DNA of 64,000 nt from Pyrocephalus nanus (lineage: Eukaryota; Chordata; Aves; Passeriformes; Tyrannidae): NCBI GenBank assembly GCA_038380795.1, contig CM076261.1, positions 37,411,866-37,475,865 on the forward strand, in the 5' to 3' direction. The translations under genes were made by a program, and so were the position numbers. Every line of letters starts with the position of its first letter. Positions within the stretch are counted from its first letter, which is position 1. Below the pieces are notes generated by a model. The model did no database searches. It was not told where the DNA came from and saw nothing but the letters and a program-made list of their open reading frames with translations. This document shows, in pieces, positions 39,901 to 53,218 of this stretch.

Positions 39901-42900
39901 TGGCAAGTAGGGTGCCTTCTAAGATCTCTACTGACAGATATTCCTGCTTTAGAATACAGCTTTCTCATCTTTCCCAAAAACAAAGGACAAAAAGTCGTTT
40001 TGAACTCTTATGAGATCAGTTTATATGCTTACTTTCTAAGTGGTGTATTAATGAGGTGAAAAAATTTGAACCAATCATGTTCCAATTGAAATAGGAACCT
40101 AAGAAACATCCCTCATGAGAAATTAGGATGCCATTGAAAAACAGGCTAATACATATAGAACTCAGAATCAACAAACAAATAAGAGAAAAAAATCTATCTA
40201 GGAAAACAGAAATCCAAACTACAGTCTTCCAACAGCTGCAGCTTGCTGCAGTCTCAGATACTGAAACTATCATCCTATAAACAACTGCCGCTCATCAGAG
40301 TCCTTCAGCTTATGCTAAAGATGCAGGCATTGAAGGCTGATGCTGGGAAAACAGAAATTTAAACCTTTAGAAGTCAGACTTTGGGGTTTGGAGTACTTTA
40401 CTCTTCTGGTCTCAGTTACTCCACGATTTCTTTTTGGTTAATTTTTGTTCAGGTTTTGCACCGTGGTACAACCCTGTTAAGCAGACCATGGTTATGAGGA
40501 TACTCACATATCTGTCTGAGATACAGGTTTCTAGTAGTTTCTAACACAGGACAGAGATGATGAGAACTGCAGTCCCAATCAAAATTTGAAATCACTACTC
40601 ATTTGTCATTTCAATATAGATTTATTTAGACATTTCTATTGCAAAAGAAAAAAAAGGCTTTTTATAAAAGAAAAAAAAAAGAAATAATAAAGTGGAGGGA
40701 GGACTCCCTTATGACAGGCTTTTTAAAGAAAGAAAATCTTGAAAGGATCTCTGACAGCTCCAGTAATAATCCTAACTCTGCCAGCATAGTGGAGATGAAT
40801 CCTTGTGTTCTCACCAAGAGTTTCTTTTCAGACACACTGTCATGGGAATTGGCATTGTTAAACTGCAGGTGTTGTGATGGTACTTTTTCTCCTCTAACTT
40901 TCAGAGTTCATCCTTATTAAAAGCAAACTCAATGGTTCTGGACAATTACTAAAGCTGAAGAGATACTAATGGCTGCTAATCTATGCTTTCTATGTGTGGG
41001 AGTGTAGCCTGAGCTCAAGCTCAGTTATATACACTGTAAAAGCAGTGAATGTTTCTAAAACAAATGCTTTGTGAGTTTGTTTCCCGTTACCCTCTGAGGT
41101 CATGTTTGTGATTCATGATTTTGAAAGTTAAGGAAACCCAGGCTTGTTTGTGTGCCATAAATTAAAGCCATCAGTATACAATTCATGACTCCGGTTTCAC
41201 ATGGTGAAAAAAAAGGATGTTGTCATTGTTGCTGTCCTTTGCAGACTAAGGTAACAGCAGGTGCCTTTGAAAGAAATGTTGTTGGCGCTTGTAAAGGCAG
41301 ACTGCCCAAAACTGCGTCTTTTCTTATTCAGGGAATTCCATTGTTTCTTTTGTTGCCACTCTGTCAGGGGAAATCTTTGTAGAAGAGCTCAGGCAGATTA
41401 AATGGCACAAAAGGTTTAAGAAACATGGCCACGCTTGAGTTCATGGACGTTACAGGTCAGTGGTCATATTTAAATATACTCATACTTGAATACTGTCTCC
41501 ATGATTTTCTAAACCTATCAATTCTGAAACTTAAGATAATATTCAACTTTAATATTGTTTTAGTTGGTGTTTGAGGGTTTTTTTTAATTATTATTTCTTT
41601 CATGTTTCAATGCATAGGGGTATCCAAAAATTTTAATATTTTTTATGCGCAGTCTTAGTAATAGTAAACAGTCATGGTGAAGCAGATGAAAATGAAGAAA
41701 GTAGTCTGAGAGAGTTAGCTCTAGGAATCTCTAGTGCCAAATATTACAGAGGGTCTTTTTGCTTTTATGTTGAAATTTTGAAAGCAAGATAGTTGTGTCT
41801 AGCTACAGTATCTATGTAACACTGAAAGTTCTCAAATATTGGAAATAGATTAAAAACCTGTGCCACTTCATATGAAGCTGGATTTTATCCTCTCATACAC
41901 TAGAATTTCAGTGTACCATTTTGTTGAGATTTGGGTTTTACTCCTGTGTTGAAGCTGATGTCTTTAAGCAAGATTCGAGGTAATTACTACTTCTACTTGC
42001 TAAATCTGCAAATAGGAATATTCAGTCTTCTAAGTTGCATCAATTAGAAGAAAGTATACATATATTACATGAAAACATGAACAGCAAAGAAATACTGGTG
42101 CTGGTATTTTTTACCTGTGTCACAGCACTTTGTTCCAATAAGATCCCTCTTCACAACTCTTCCAATATGTTAAAATATTTCATATTTCATTTAAACTATA
42201 ATCAAATGCAAAACATCAAATTTATATAAGTACAATTAAATATTTCAGTCATATGAAAATTAAATGTTGTAACACCTATATAAAATGAGAGATGTTAGAT
42301 TTTTTCCTTGCTGTTTTTTATTTAAAATTAACCCATTTGAACAAAATAGAGTCTTCCAGCAACACTGAAGAACACAGATGAATTTTTATGTTTATAATTT
42401 GTAGCTTGTCATTGAGATTACCAAAGTACCTTTGATGCTACGTTTTTCAAGTTAAGAGTCTCAGTTTTTATCATTTTGATTGTACCTTCTGCCCACCATT
42501 CCCTTCTGATCTCTCTACATCCTAAATTGGGTTGAAATAACGAACCAAGTATGAATGGCACTTTTGATAAACAAAATGTCCAAAGTCAAATCATGGCAGA
42601 AGACTGTCTTGTTCTTATAAAAGGAGAGTGCAATAGTTAGACTAATTTTTTTCTGGATTCCTTTGAACGGATTGGGAGTCAGTTTTAGCACTCAGGATTT
42701 CTGGAAAGCTTTATTCCTTATGCACTGCTGCTGAGCTGCCTCTAACACAAAATGAAACAAAGAATCCTCACCTTTTCCATAATTAGGTGGGAAGTCAAAT
42801 GTTCAAGCAAAGGGTGGAATTTATGGGAAATGAAATTGTCAAAATTTTTTGACATCTCTATCTGAACAACACTTAAGTGACTTGGGAGACTACTTCAGGA

Positions 42901-42916
42901 AGAAGAATACTTTGTT

Positions 42917-42971
42917 AAAAAAAAAAACAAAAAAACAAACAAACAAAAAAAAAAAACACAAAAAAACCCCC
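42917..42971. repeat. A-rich tract with CAAA units
   Basis: A runs broken by single C residues, then ACACA and a C-rich end. It resembles the A-rich tracts at 0.16-0.3 kb and 54.13 kb; no retrotransposon body lies next to it. Confidence 0.9.
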
Positions 42972-45900
42972 ACTAATCTAAATTAAATCCCTCTTTGCCT
43001 CCCCCCCCATCTGAATATTGACAGGAGGGATAATTGCAAGATATATTCAATTTACATTTGATTTGTTTGACTAGCTTCAACCCACAACATTAAGTGCAGT
43101 GTGCTTTCATTCAATATTTCAGCTGCCAGCAGATGTTCAAAGGGAACTGCAGTTCCCTGTACATAGTGCTTGACATCAGGGAGGATGTTCATAGCTATGT
43201 ATAATAATAACAAATAAGAAAGTGATATACAGGGATTGCAAGATGCCCATCATTGCATAACATCAGGCTTTAGGAGACACTGCATTTGCTTGCTGATATA
43301 TTATACATCTCTAAATAGTATGATACACTATGAAAATTAAGTTGCCTAGTATATGCTAGGGAAAAAAAAAAAGTGAGCGGGAAGGCGTTCAGATATCCTT
43401 CTTTCTCTGCTATAGCTAGCAGGACATTAAAGATTCTCTTTAACACAAATCTTTTGTTAGTCAGAATAAAACATTTTCTAAAGCTAACTTTTCTCCTGAA
43501 AAGCTCGTTGCTAATTGGAATGCTGCTTTTCCTTGTGTAACAACTGCTCACATGTTGTGGCACTTTCCATAATCAGAACTGGACAACAGATTGCCATAAT
43601 TTTAAGCCAAAGTCATGGAATAGCTGCACCTTATATCTGAGAGTGCAAAAGGAGCAGTGCAATGAGTTGTTGAGACTGCAAAAGCACAAAGCAATCTGTG
43701 AGGTTACCTAACCCAGCTCAGACCACCCTAACCCCGCATTTGTACTATGGTTTTCATACCATACCATTCATGTGCTGTTTTGTGTTATATAACACATTAT
43801 AATCAAACAGAAGATCTGGTTTTGTACTCGATGATATTCCTGTAGTGAAGGAAGGCATTCTACTGAAACAGAAGTCAGAACTAGTTTTGATTTGATATTT
43901 TCAGGATTTGGAAGTTGACAGCCCCCTGGAATCCAATCTGATGTGCTTAGCACAGGAAGAGCACTCCTTTTGCATGCATCACTTCCCAGCACCTTGACAG
44001 GACAATAAGTGAGGCAAACAAACATGGAGGATTTGGCTAAACAGTATTGCACGTGTAGACCCAGATAAATGAAAACATACAAAACATTTTGACACATACT
44101 TCAGTATGATCTTAGGTCGCAGCAGCAGAGAGCCCAATCGGATTACTGAAATGAGGGACTGAGATGTCTGATCTGTTTCTGAGCTTAGTCTCAGCTTTAA
44201 TTACCTGCCTTATATTCAGATACTCAACAGGCTGTGGTGTAGTCCTCATCACACAGTGGCTTTGCAGGTAAATACTGAAGAAAGTCCTGGCTTGCAGTTA
44301 AGATAGAGCTCTGTGCTGTAAAACACAGACACCTTCTTTTTCCTCAGTAACCTCCCAAACTGGGTCTAGTCTTGATCCTGAGGATCTTCGTTGTGTAGCT
44401 ATTTCAATTAAATTAAAAAAATGGTGAGAAATACAATTTCATGTGTTGCTGAGTAATGAAATACAAGGCTTTTTGTGAATAGAGCTAAATTGCGACAAAA
44501 GACTTATCCATATATAACAAAGCTCTGTTTACCACTGCCTTTACTTGAAAATTGGAGGTAGTGCCTGTTAGGTAGTTTTCCCTTCCTGATCTGACTTATA
44601 AAATAGCCTTTCATAGTATGTGAGGTAGCATGAAAATCTACATATTGGGAATATATACATTCTCATGCCTTCTAATGGTTGATGACGACAAGGCACCTAC
44701 AAAGTATATACCAGACCACTAAGAGATAAAATGAAGTAGGAGGAAGGGTGACGGTAAAGTACTCCCATATACATTGACTACTATAAGTATGTTCTCTCAG
44801 ATTAGTATTTTGTCACCTTGTTATGGCAAGTAAGTGTAGTACAATGTAAAAAGTAAGTGTAAGAGTATAGTTTATTTATTAAATAAATATATTTAAATAT
44901 GATAAATACTATAGAAACATATTCACAGAAATAAAGACTCTTATCTTACTCTTTAAAAATTAGGATGCTGTTCATCCTACATACTATCCAAAACATATTC
45001 TCTCAGTGGTTTTAATATATCTGCAACATTGGTGATTTACTTTTTACACAAATGTCAATGTTTTGGCATTGAAGGGATCACTGCTTTAGGCACACATATA
45101 GTCACTTATATGAATACAAGATAAGTTTTTACTCAGGTTAAAACAACAGCTTCACCTAACTGTTAGAATATCTTTGTTATTCTTAATTTTGTTAAGACTC
45201 CATAAAACCCATTCTCATATTAACTCTGTTGTATCTTACTAGTCTATTGGAACCTGATGAGCTATTTTGAGACAAATTAGTACTTTTTTTCTGCATTGTA
45301 CTGTACTTTTGTACAGTTGTATTGAGCATTACACTTCTTTTGAAATGTAGTCTGATCAATCTTTATTCAGCCATGTAAATAGGATTCATAAACACAGTTT
45401 ATTAATTACATATCAGCTGAAACTGGAGGAATTAGCCATTGACCGGTTTGGACAGATGAGAAATTTGGGATAACTGCTTTGTAAAACAGCCATTGAGAGA
45501 TGATATTATGATGACGTTGCTCACAGTGTTGGTAATTTTTTTAAAATATTTTTCTAAATAATCAGACACAGTGGTATTTTTTGTCCTACAAAAAGAAAGT
45601 AAAACCAATCTGTTCTCAAATGAAAATTCCGCAATATGCTATTAAAGATCAACAACCTCAAATAAAAGGCCACATTAAATTACCATATTTTATTAGAGAA
45701 TGCAGCAGCCACATTTCTTCAGAGTCAATTCAATATTTTTGTTCAAGTTTAAACTGATTACTTGGAAAATGAATGAAAAACATTTTGTAAATTGAATTTC
45801 AAGACAGCTGGCTGCTTAACAGGAAAGCTGAGTATCAGACTAGTACTGCTTGAGAGGTTCTCTAGAATCTTGAAAGCATCCAAAAGTATGATGATTATAA

Positions 45901-47107
45901 ATTTCTACAAGTTTTATGCAATTATGCATGACATTTAATAGAAATCTTCCAAAGTGGCTACATGAAGCTTATCTGAACTCAAGTGAAATTAACTGTTAAG
46001 AGTACACTTCAAAATGAAATCCTCCTTGTTTTGCACATTTGATATTACAACAGTAATTTTGACAAAGACAGACAAACTGTAACTAAAACAAACTGTGAAA
46101 TAGAAGCTATTTTTTAATTAGCTATTTGGAAGTTTAGTTTAGTTGTATTTTTTTAATCCTCATTTTGTGTTGCTAGAATCTTAGTCTTTAATGTAGGTAT
46201 GTGTTTTGATGACATTCTCTTAATGCTTTCCTTTCCAAGTCTTTGATACATTAAAACATGTTGGTCTCCTTGGATAATTTTTTTTTAAAAAGAGATGGTT
46301 TTATCAGTCTTCATTTTTGCTGTCTGAATGAAAATAGACCAGAATAAGAGTCTACAGAAATAAGTTTACATTCAGTGTCATTAGGTAACATAACCAGAAC
46401 TCTATTTCTTCATGCACATTTTGTTCCTGCCAAGATCCCACTAGGTATTTTAAAACAGAGCTTTCTCTATCCTAAAAAGAAATAATTTAACCTCAGGCAG
46501 GGCCTACCATTTATTGGCACAAAGATGCTAAATAAACTGAGTCCATGCTGAAAATACAAATAGATGAGAACTTCTCACTGACATAATTCTGTAAGTAGAT
46601 TTAAGCAGACATTATGTACAAAAAACCACTAGCCTGCATGGAGTACATTTGTGAAGATTCTGCATAATCTTCTGTTCTGTTACAATGGAACAAGTTAAAC
46701 TATTGGAAGCATTCCTATCCCCTTTCATCTAATGTTTCCACAGCAAAGTCTAAACCTAATTACACAATGTAAACTGTTTATTAATGCCCTCAATATTTCT
46801 TGAATTTGAAAAGAAAAAAAATCAATGAGAAAGCTAAATAACCTAATTTCACTCTTCTATTAGACAGCTTATTACCTTTGTCTCTTTAATATCAGCAATA
46901 AAGCTAAAGTCAGCATTTGGGAGACGAAGGAGTATTAATACTGGAAGAGGTTTGAAGGTCCACAGATTGGTTTATTGAAGAAAATCAGTGGAGAATTTAT
47001 TAAATAGTGACTAGGAATGGAATATGGAAAATACTGCTGCTAAATGCTTTGACGTGAGTCATTAATGGATGGGATTTTTGGTAATTATGTATCTGCACTA
47101 GTGAAGA

Positions 47108-47119
47108 GCACAATTGTGC
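47108..47119. repeat. 12-bp perfect palindrome GCACAATTGTGC
   Basis: GCACAATTGTGC equals its own reverse complement. It contains the ATTGTGCAAT-type arrangement with the next bases (ATTGTGCAATTA), close to a C/EBP-like half-site pattern. It lies inside a repeat-free stretch (46.7-47.15 kb) with several TAAT cores. Regulatory function is only suggested. Confidence 0.5.
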
Positions 47120-48280
47120 AATTAAAACAGTTCTTATATGCATAATCAGGGTTTTTTTTCTTTAGACCTATTAATAGTAATCATTGATAGACACCCAGCT
47201 AAATTTCCAAGCATAGTGGTGAGGCAACCTCTGCTTGTGTGCGCACTTATGCCCTACACGTGTCCAATTTGAGGAACTGCAAGAATACACACCAAGTGTA
47301 ATGGGAATACAGAGTAAGACTGTCTGCAGAATCCTTCTGTTTCAGAGAATCTTGTTTCTCTTTCACCCTATTCATCCCTTAACTTTGGTAGAACTGTGTC
47401 ATTCTAGATAATTTGTCCATCTAACATGAGAATATGTTGCAAATTACAGTTGTGATTCCTACTTCTTAAGTAGGAATCTTGTGCTGTAACTTGCTGTAGC
47501 AGCAATCACACCTAAGAACAGAAGTTTGTCAAGGGGGAGTGACTCACATTTTCCTCAGGAAGTCTAGGGGCCATATAGAAAACACAGTCCATTTTCAATT
47601 CAGCATTATCTTGTCTTCCCAGTCCATTCATATTGAAGAGAAGCATATTGGGAAGCATATTTTCTTCTTTTGAAAAATTGTTCTTCTAGACTTTCAGATG
47701 TTGAGCCATAAGGACCTGTGAGTGTCAGCTATTACATTGGCCTCCATCAGCGTTATCTGCAAGCCTGAAGAAGTTTCCTCCAAATTCCAGCTCAGGACTT
47801 TGGAGGCATTAAAAAAATGCTTCTGAAACAGTTTATCCTAGGTTTTTTTAATGCTTTGTGCAAATTCAAGAACAAAGTCTTGAGAGATTAATTAGTGCCA
47901 CAGGTATACTAAAGCAGCACAATTCACACGGATATCACTTGAAGACTTGTAACCTTCATTTAAGGTACTGCAAATTATTCAAATTTAACAGCTGCTATTA
48001 ATAAATACTATGTAATCTCACCTTAATTCTTTCTAAAATACATTGACACAAGTTCCAGCTGTTTTATTTGAGCCATGTCTGTGTTGTGGTGAAGATCAGT
48101 CTTCTAGCTAAACACCTCTCCAGGTGTGGCAAATGTTTTGGTTTGTGTTTTTCCAGAAATGCAACACTTAAAGTTAATGTAATGTTATACTTTCACACTG
48201 TAAATTCCTTCACTGGGAAACTGTTATTCCTTTGGTATAATATGTTCAAAGGTAAAATCTAAAATGAGTTTCCTATTTTA

Positions 48281-48355
48281 CAGTCACATTTACCTACTTT
48301 GTGTGGAGACTGCACAGTCATGTTTACCTACTTTGTACTTTGTGTAGACTGGAAG
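48281..48355. repeat. 34-bp tandem duplication, diverged
   Basis: The unit from 48281 to 48314 (CAGTCACATTTACCTACTTT then GTGTGGAGACTGCA) recurs from 48315 as CAGTCATGTTTACCTACTTT, with an inserted GTACTTT before GTGTAGACTG. Small differences show that the copies have diverged since duplication. Confidence 0.9.
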
Positions 48356-48733
48356 AAGACACTGAATAAAGAAAACAATGGTGACATTTTAATGCCAGCT
48401 GTTATGTTCTGTAATAGTGCTAACAACAGTTGGAAAATGCAGCTCTTACTATATTTTGGGTCAAATGTAAAACTGAAAGCTTTATAAATGTCAAAACTTA
48501 AAATTTTAAATTAAACTACTATGTAGCCTGGTGTCTGTCTGCACACTAATAGTATGTGTATGACAGTGTGGGCGAAGGGGGCAACATATGTGCAAAGAGG
48601 GGAGGATGAAAACAGAAATCTCAAATTCTGTAAGGAAGACCACTTACATATTTAAAACGTGCTTCCCTCTGTCCTCCTGTGCTACTGAAAGGTATTCTAC
48701 TTTCTGCCCTAAATATATTAATTTCATTATTTT

Positions 48734-48756
48734 GAATGAATGAATGAATGAATGAA
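48734..48756. repeat. (GAAT)5 microsatellite
   Basis: Five GAAT units plus a partial sixth (GAAC). It lies just before the ancient CR1-like copy. Confidence 0.93.
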
Positions 48757-48769
48757 CTGAATCACAGTA

Positions 48770-49850
48770 TGAGATTTTCTAGGTTAATTGGCCCAGGATC
48801 TTTTAGGCTTCTCTTGCAAGAGCAGCTCTCTACTCCAATGATCATCAGTGTGGCTCTTCTCTGCTCCCATTCCAGGTTGTGCTTATGCAGTATTTTACAA
48901 ACAGGGACTGCATTTAACAACACTACAATTAAATCATCTCCATAAAGGGAAAAGAGGAGGAGGAAAGTGGGAATAACTAATTCAACCTCACACCTCATAT
49001 CAGTGTCCCCTGACTGAAGACTTCACAGCACCGTTAAGTAGGCTTGCTAGCAGTGAGCTCAGGTTTAACATTCAGCAGAAATGCACCTGACATTCAATAC
49101 GTCTTCCTTGAACATGATGGACCTGTATTATATGCAGCATTCCAGGTGATATATTAGGAGTGCCTGCTCCAATGACATTAATACTTCCATATTTCTTTGT
49201 GAAATACCTTGCCTGAAAAATCCTAGGATTGCTTTTGACATTTTCATGGCTACTTCACAGGATGGTTCATAATAATCTTATAATTGACTAATACACCTAG
49301 ATCTTGCTCTTCCTCTGACATTTACAACTAATGACTTTCCATGTGAAGGAGGAAATTCTTGTTATTAATCCTCAAATGCATGACCTTGCACTTTGCTATG
49401 AAATCTCATGCCATTTCCTTTTTTCAGTCCTCAAGGTCTTTTTGGTTTTTTTTCAGAGCAAGATCCTGATCTTTTCCTGCACTGACAGTACATTTTGCAT
49501 TACATAATCAACAGAATTATCAGGCTGAATTTAGTACCAAGGTTCTCAATGAGAATTTTTAAGTCAGACCTAAGACCAACCCTTCAGACAGTTTGTTTCT
49601 AACTGTCTTTGAACCCGTATACCACTATTTAATGTGAGCTATTGTTGTCTCTTATTTAGTTTGTTCCCTTCCTAAGTTAAATAGATTTTCCTAGTCTCAC
49701 AAATCCTTATCAAATAAATGTTCTTGATTTTTTTCAAAGAAAGATATCAGATAAATGTCACAACCTACATGTGCTGAAACCATGTTTGCTTTTTGTTCCG
49801 CTTGTCATTTACTGATTCTTTCTTTCAACATTTGTTCTGTAGTTCTGGGT
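48770..49850 (-). mobile_element. Ancient CR1-like LINE fossil
   Basis: A strongly decayed copy on the minus strand. Read on the plus strand it follows the order of landmarks seen in the complement of old amniote CR1/L3-type elements. A segment like GTGGCTCTTCTCTGCTCCCA (48850) precedes a CAGTACTCCAGG-type segment (here GCAGCATTCCAGGTGATAT near 49136). Then comes an ACCTAGATCTTGCTCTTC segment (49296). A TGACCTTGCACTTTGCTATG segment (49381), followed by AAATCTCATGCCATTTCC, matches the known CACTT...AAATTTCATCTGCCA pattern. Further on, GAAACCATGTTTGC (49775) and AAAATCCAAGATCA fit the later part. Identity to the younger CR1 copies is low, so this insertion is far older. Both edges are approximate, and no frame remains open. 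A different CR1-clade family is possible. Confidence 0.7.
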
Positions 49851-51452
49851 ACTCAATAAAGAAGTTTTTAAAATCCAAGATCATTTCTCTAACCTTTTTA
49901 AAACATTCCCAGAACATAAAATATCATGCATTTTGTTCTCTAAAAGTAGTCATTAGTCAGTTCTGCACAACTGGGTGTTGAGAAACACAAGGACCTAAAC
50001 CATCCTGCAGATTATTTGCATCCAGGGCTACTTTTGTGCAAAAGGCAGGCTGGCTGACTATTAGTATAGTTTTAAGTTAAAAACCCAACAACTTTGCTCA
50101 GGCAGTTGTGGCACTTTGTGAGCACTTGGAGGTGGGCTGAGCAAACTGCTTTGCTCCTGACCCCAGGGTGAGTAACTGAAAGTTAAGTTCCATTTACTTT
50201 AGATGTTTAGGACAAAGAAACGCATTTTCCAGATTTCACAACATGAAATTATATTAAACTTCAACAAAATTTTTGGTTCCATTAAGAGTCTTAGATGTTC
50301 TTGATAGCTGCATTTATTATGCATACAGTTCCTATGTATGCCCAAAGGGAATGTTTTTATGGCAATGAGGTTCTTGACCACTCACATCTTTATCTTACTG
50401 TCAAAGGAAAGGGAAACTCTGGCCTTAGTCTTATCACATAGAGGTCAATTTAATTGGTCCTCAGATGATACTGCACTAATCAAGATGAAGTGGAACTTGT
50501 TTGCACTGCAGTTCATCTGAAATCATGATATTTGTGTTAAGTGAACCTGAAAAGCTAGGTGAAATGTACAGGTTGTGAACTTCAGCTAGCAAGCTCTGGA
50601 TCACTAAAATAACATCATTTGAAGGCATATATCACATTAAGTTATATTATACAGGGAACTAACCTACAATGCTGTTTCTTAGAAATGTCTGTATGCTGTA
50701 TATCCTTTGGTGAAAAAAGAAATCCTCTGTATTCTTTCACAAACTATTTTTGTCATAAATAATAACATCAGTTTACAATAAAATTCTGAAGAAACAGCAT
50801 TTGTAAAATGTAATTAGACAGTAACAGGTATTTAAAATATTCAGTTCAATGCAGATGTGACATCAGCCAGTGGGGAGAAAAAAAAACAAACAACCTACAA
50901 GGAAAACAAAAACTATAGTTCTTCAGAAATCAGGCAGCTATACCTCTTTGGAACTTAAATAGGCTCTGTTAGAGGCAGAGATTCTAAGCAGAATAAGAAA
51001 GATCTGAGTTATTCCTAATTGTAGCTTGGTATGTAAGTAATTTAAACACCTAAGCCACTCTTATGGTTTAATATGCTTGTTTATGTAGATAATATATTCT
51101 TTCTCTAATAACTGCAGTGGTATTTCTTAAGCACAAGCTTTTTTAACAAGAAATGCAATGGAAGAAAACATATTTCATTACTGTTTTATTTTAAGATGTT
51201 AAGAAAAAATAAATCTCTAACTATATTCATAGAGCAGTTTCTTCATATCAAAGTACATTCTTAAAAGACTTTCTATTGAGTATATAATTGAAACATTTTG
51301 TTATTTATTTACCACTGTTTGCTATGAAGCTTTTTTTAAACATCTCAGAAATAAAAATTATGATTCCCACTCGCTCCCCTTCCTCATCCTCCCCAAGGCA
51401 CCTACAGTTTTTTTCAGGCAGCTATTAGGATTATAGAGAACAACTAAGAAAA

Positions 51453-51469
51453 TTAATTAAAAATTCAAT
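51453..51469. repeat. 17-bp direct repeat, copy 1
   Basis: TTAATTAAAAATTCAAT occurs here and again at 51719-51735, with no mismatch and starting 266 bp apart. Confidence 0.9.
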
Positions 51470-51718
51470 ATACACCAAGGGTTGTAATTTACAGCCCATC
51501 AGGTTAAAAGTATTTTTCTTAGTTCATAACATCTTCCACATGTGTGTTAAAATTCAAAAAAATTAGTCTCAGTCCTATATATTATATTTCATTTTTTCAT
51601 TAAAAAGGTACTTAAATGCTTTCATTAAGTGGAACATTTATTTAGATATTAAGGGAAATTATTTCTAATATGCAAATGATATATTTGACACCAAAAGGGG
51701 AAAGAGGCAGTAACAATT

Positions 51719-51735
51719 TTAATTAAAAATTCAAT
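51719..51735. repeat. 17-bp direct repeat, copy 2
   Basis: Exact copy of 51453-51469. The segment between the copies (51470-51718) is AT-rich and resembles no transposon I know. If the pair is a target-site duplication its length would suit LINE-type insertion, but no A-tail or CR1 8-mer end is present. Confidence 0.9.
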
Positions 51736-53218
51736 CCTTACAGGGTTTGCCCTCGTCAACTTAGAAATATTGCACAGACACTTTATTAAATTGCAAAGTA
51801 TCTGGTTAAAAGCTATTCACAATGTTATGTGCCAAATAATCCCTCTCCACACTAGATCCAGTTTCTATGCAAGTCAGTGGCAAAACTGACTCTAGAAAGT
51901 AACACATTCAATGGATGCTATCACAGTAGTTTTCTCAATCGGATAAAATGGACTTGTTTTAAATCTGGCTAGATGGATGTACAAGAAAAGAGGAATGTGA
52001 CATACACAGATACACCTGTTGTTCTCTGTGCCAATCTCTCACTGTCCCTACCAAGGGAGAGTATATACGGGACACATACGCTTTTTCCCCCTCTCCAGAG
52101 CAGGGAGACGGGGTAGAAAGAGCAGCAGCTGAAGCACTTGCATTATTTTCTATTTATGTTGTAATAAGTTTGTTTTGCCTGTCTTGTCTTATGGGAAGGA
52201 TAATACTTTCCATCAGCAGCATAATGACTTGGAGTTAGTAGACGAAGTGGACGCAAACTGAAGAAGCTGTGGGGACATTTGGAAGTATCTGAGTTTGCAG
52301 AGTCAGAATACAACTAATGGTTGAGGAGGAAGGGATCTCTGTTCCCGCTTGTGTTCAAATGTGGCAAAGACATTTGGGCTTAGGGTGAACTCCATGTGGC
52401 TCAAACTTACAAAAGCTGCTCCTCTCCTTTATTCTGTCATTGACCTTGCAGCATGGTCATGTGTAGCTACTTTTATCTCTGAGTGTTGGGGTTTTTTTCC
52501 TTTCTTTTTTTCTTAGCCTTCATTTCCCTCTCCATTTGAACTGTAAGGCTTAGGAGAAGTAGGGTCTCATGACAGGTGTAGCTATACTGCACAATGAAAC
52601 TCACTTATTATCTAGTACCTATATATGGAGATGTAATATCAATAATTAATCATGAACAGTGCCTGGTTACCGGTTCATTAAAACTAAAATTTATCCAAAT
52701 TTTATCTAGATCCTGAGATCCCTTTAGACAGGCCATATAAACCTACCTACAGCCCTACCAGTCGTTTGACTAGTTCATATTATCATTGGATTTAATCTTT
52801 CCAGAACAAAATGACCTCAAGCACATCAGCAAAGGAAATAGATCGACATCAGCAAAAACTAGGGCAGTGTGAGCCGTACCTGAGCTGGTAAAATATCGTC
52901 TTAGGAATTCTTAATTCCTATAGCAGTTTGTAATGTGGCATAAATCAAATAAAATTATGACAGAACATGGAAGCAACTCTCATTTTTATACTTTGAAGGG
53001 ATGAACCTTTCCTTCTATACTCAAGCAGCCTAAATACATAGTGTTAATGCTTCTTTTTGTCTAAACTTCTTAGGAGTAAATCGAAGAGCTAGGAAACCGT
53101 GGAACAGAGAAACAATGTGGATATCTGAGTCTGGCCACCTGACTGATCCTCCAGCTCTTGACTTGGGGAATACTAATTTGATTTTTTTCCAACTGAAATA
53201 GTTTGGATAATGAGAAAT

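Larger units (their letters stand above)
26583..48769. other. Long non-coding stretch, no gene found
   Basis: About 22 kb of mainly unique AT-rich sequence. It contains one orphan CR1 fragment (28.16 kb), several homopolymer tracts and small duplications listed separately. Open frames of note are 34037-34651 (minus, 204 codons), 29272-29622 (plus, 116 codons) and 26895-27188 (minus, 97 codons); none shows a known domain. Stretches near 30.6-30.9 kb, 45.65-46.0 kb and 46.7-47.15 kb are free of repeats and are candidates for conserved non-coding DNA. Confidence 0.6.
49851..53218. other. Non-coding stretch, no gene found
   Basis: Unique AT-rich DNA. The part from about 51.28 to 51.85 kb holds a 17-bp direct repeat and several TTAATTAA/ATGCAAAT-type words. 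ATGCAAAT at 51670-51677 is a perfect octamer (POU-type) word, which may be chance. Open frames stay under 80 codons. Confidence 0.6.

Noticed and set aside
43715..43740. CCTAACCC-like words suggesting a telomeric repeat
   Set aside because: Only isolated, interrupted copies occur; there is no TTAGGG array.
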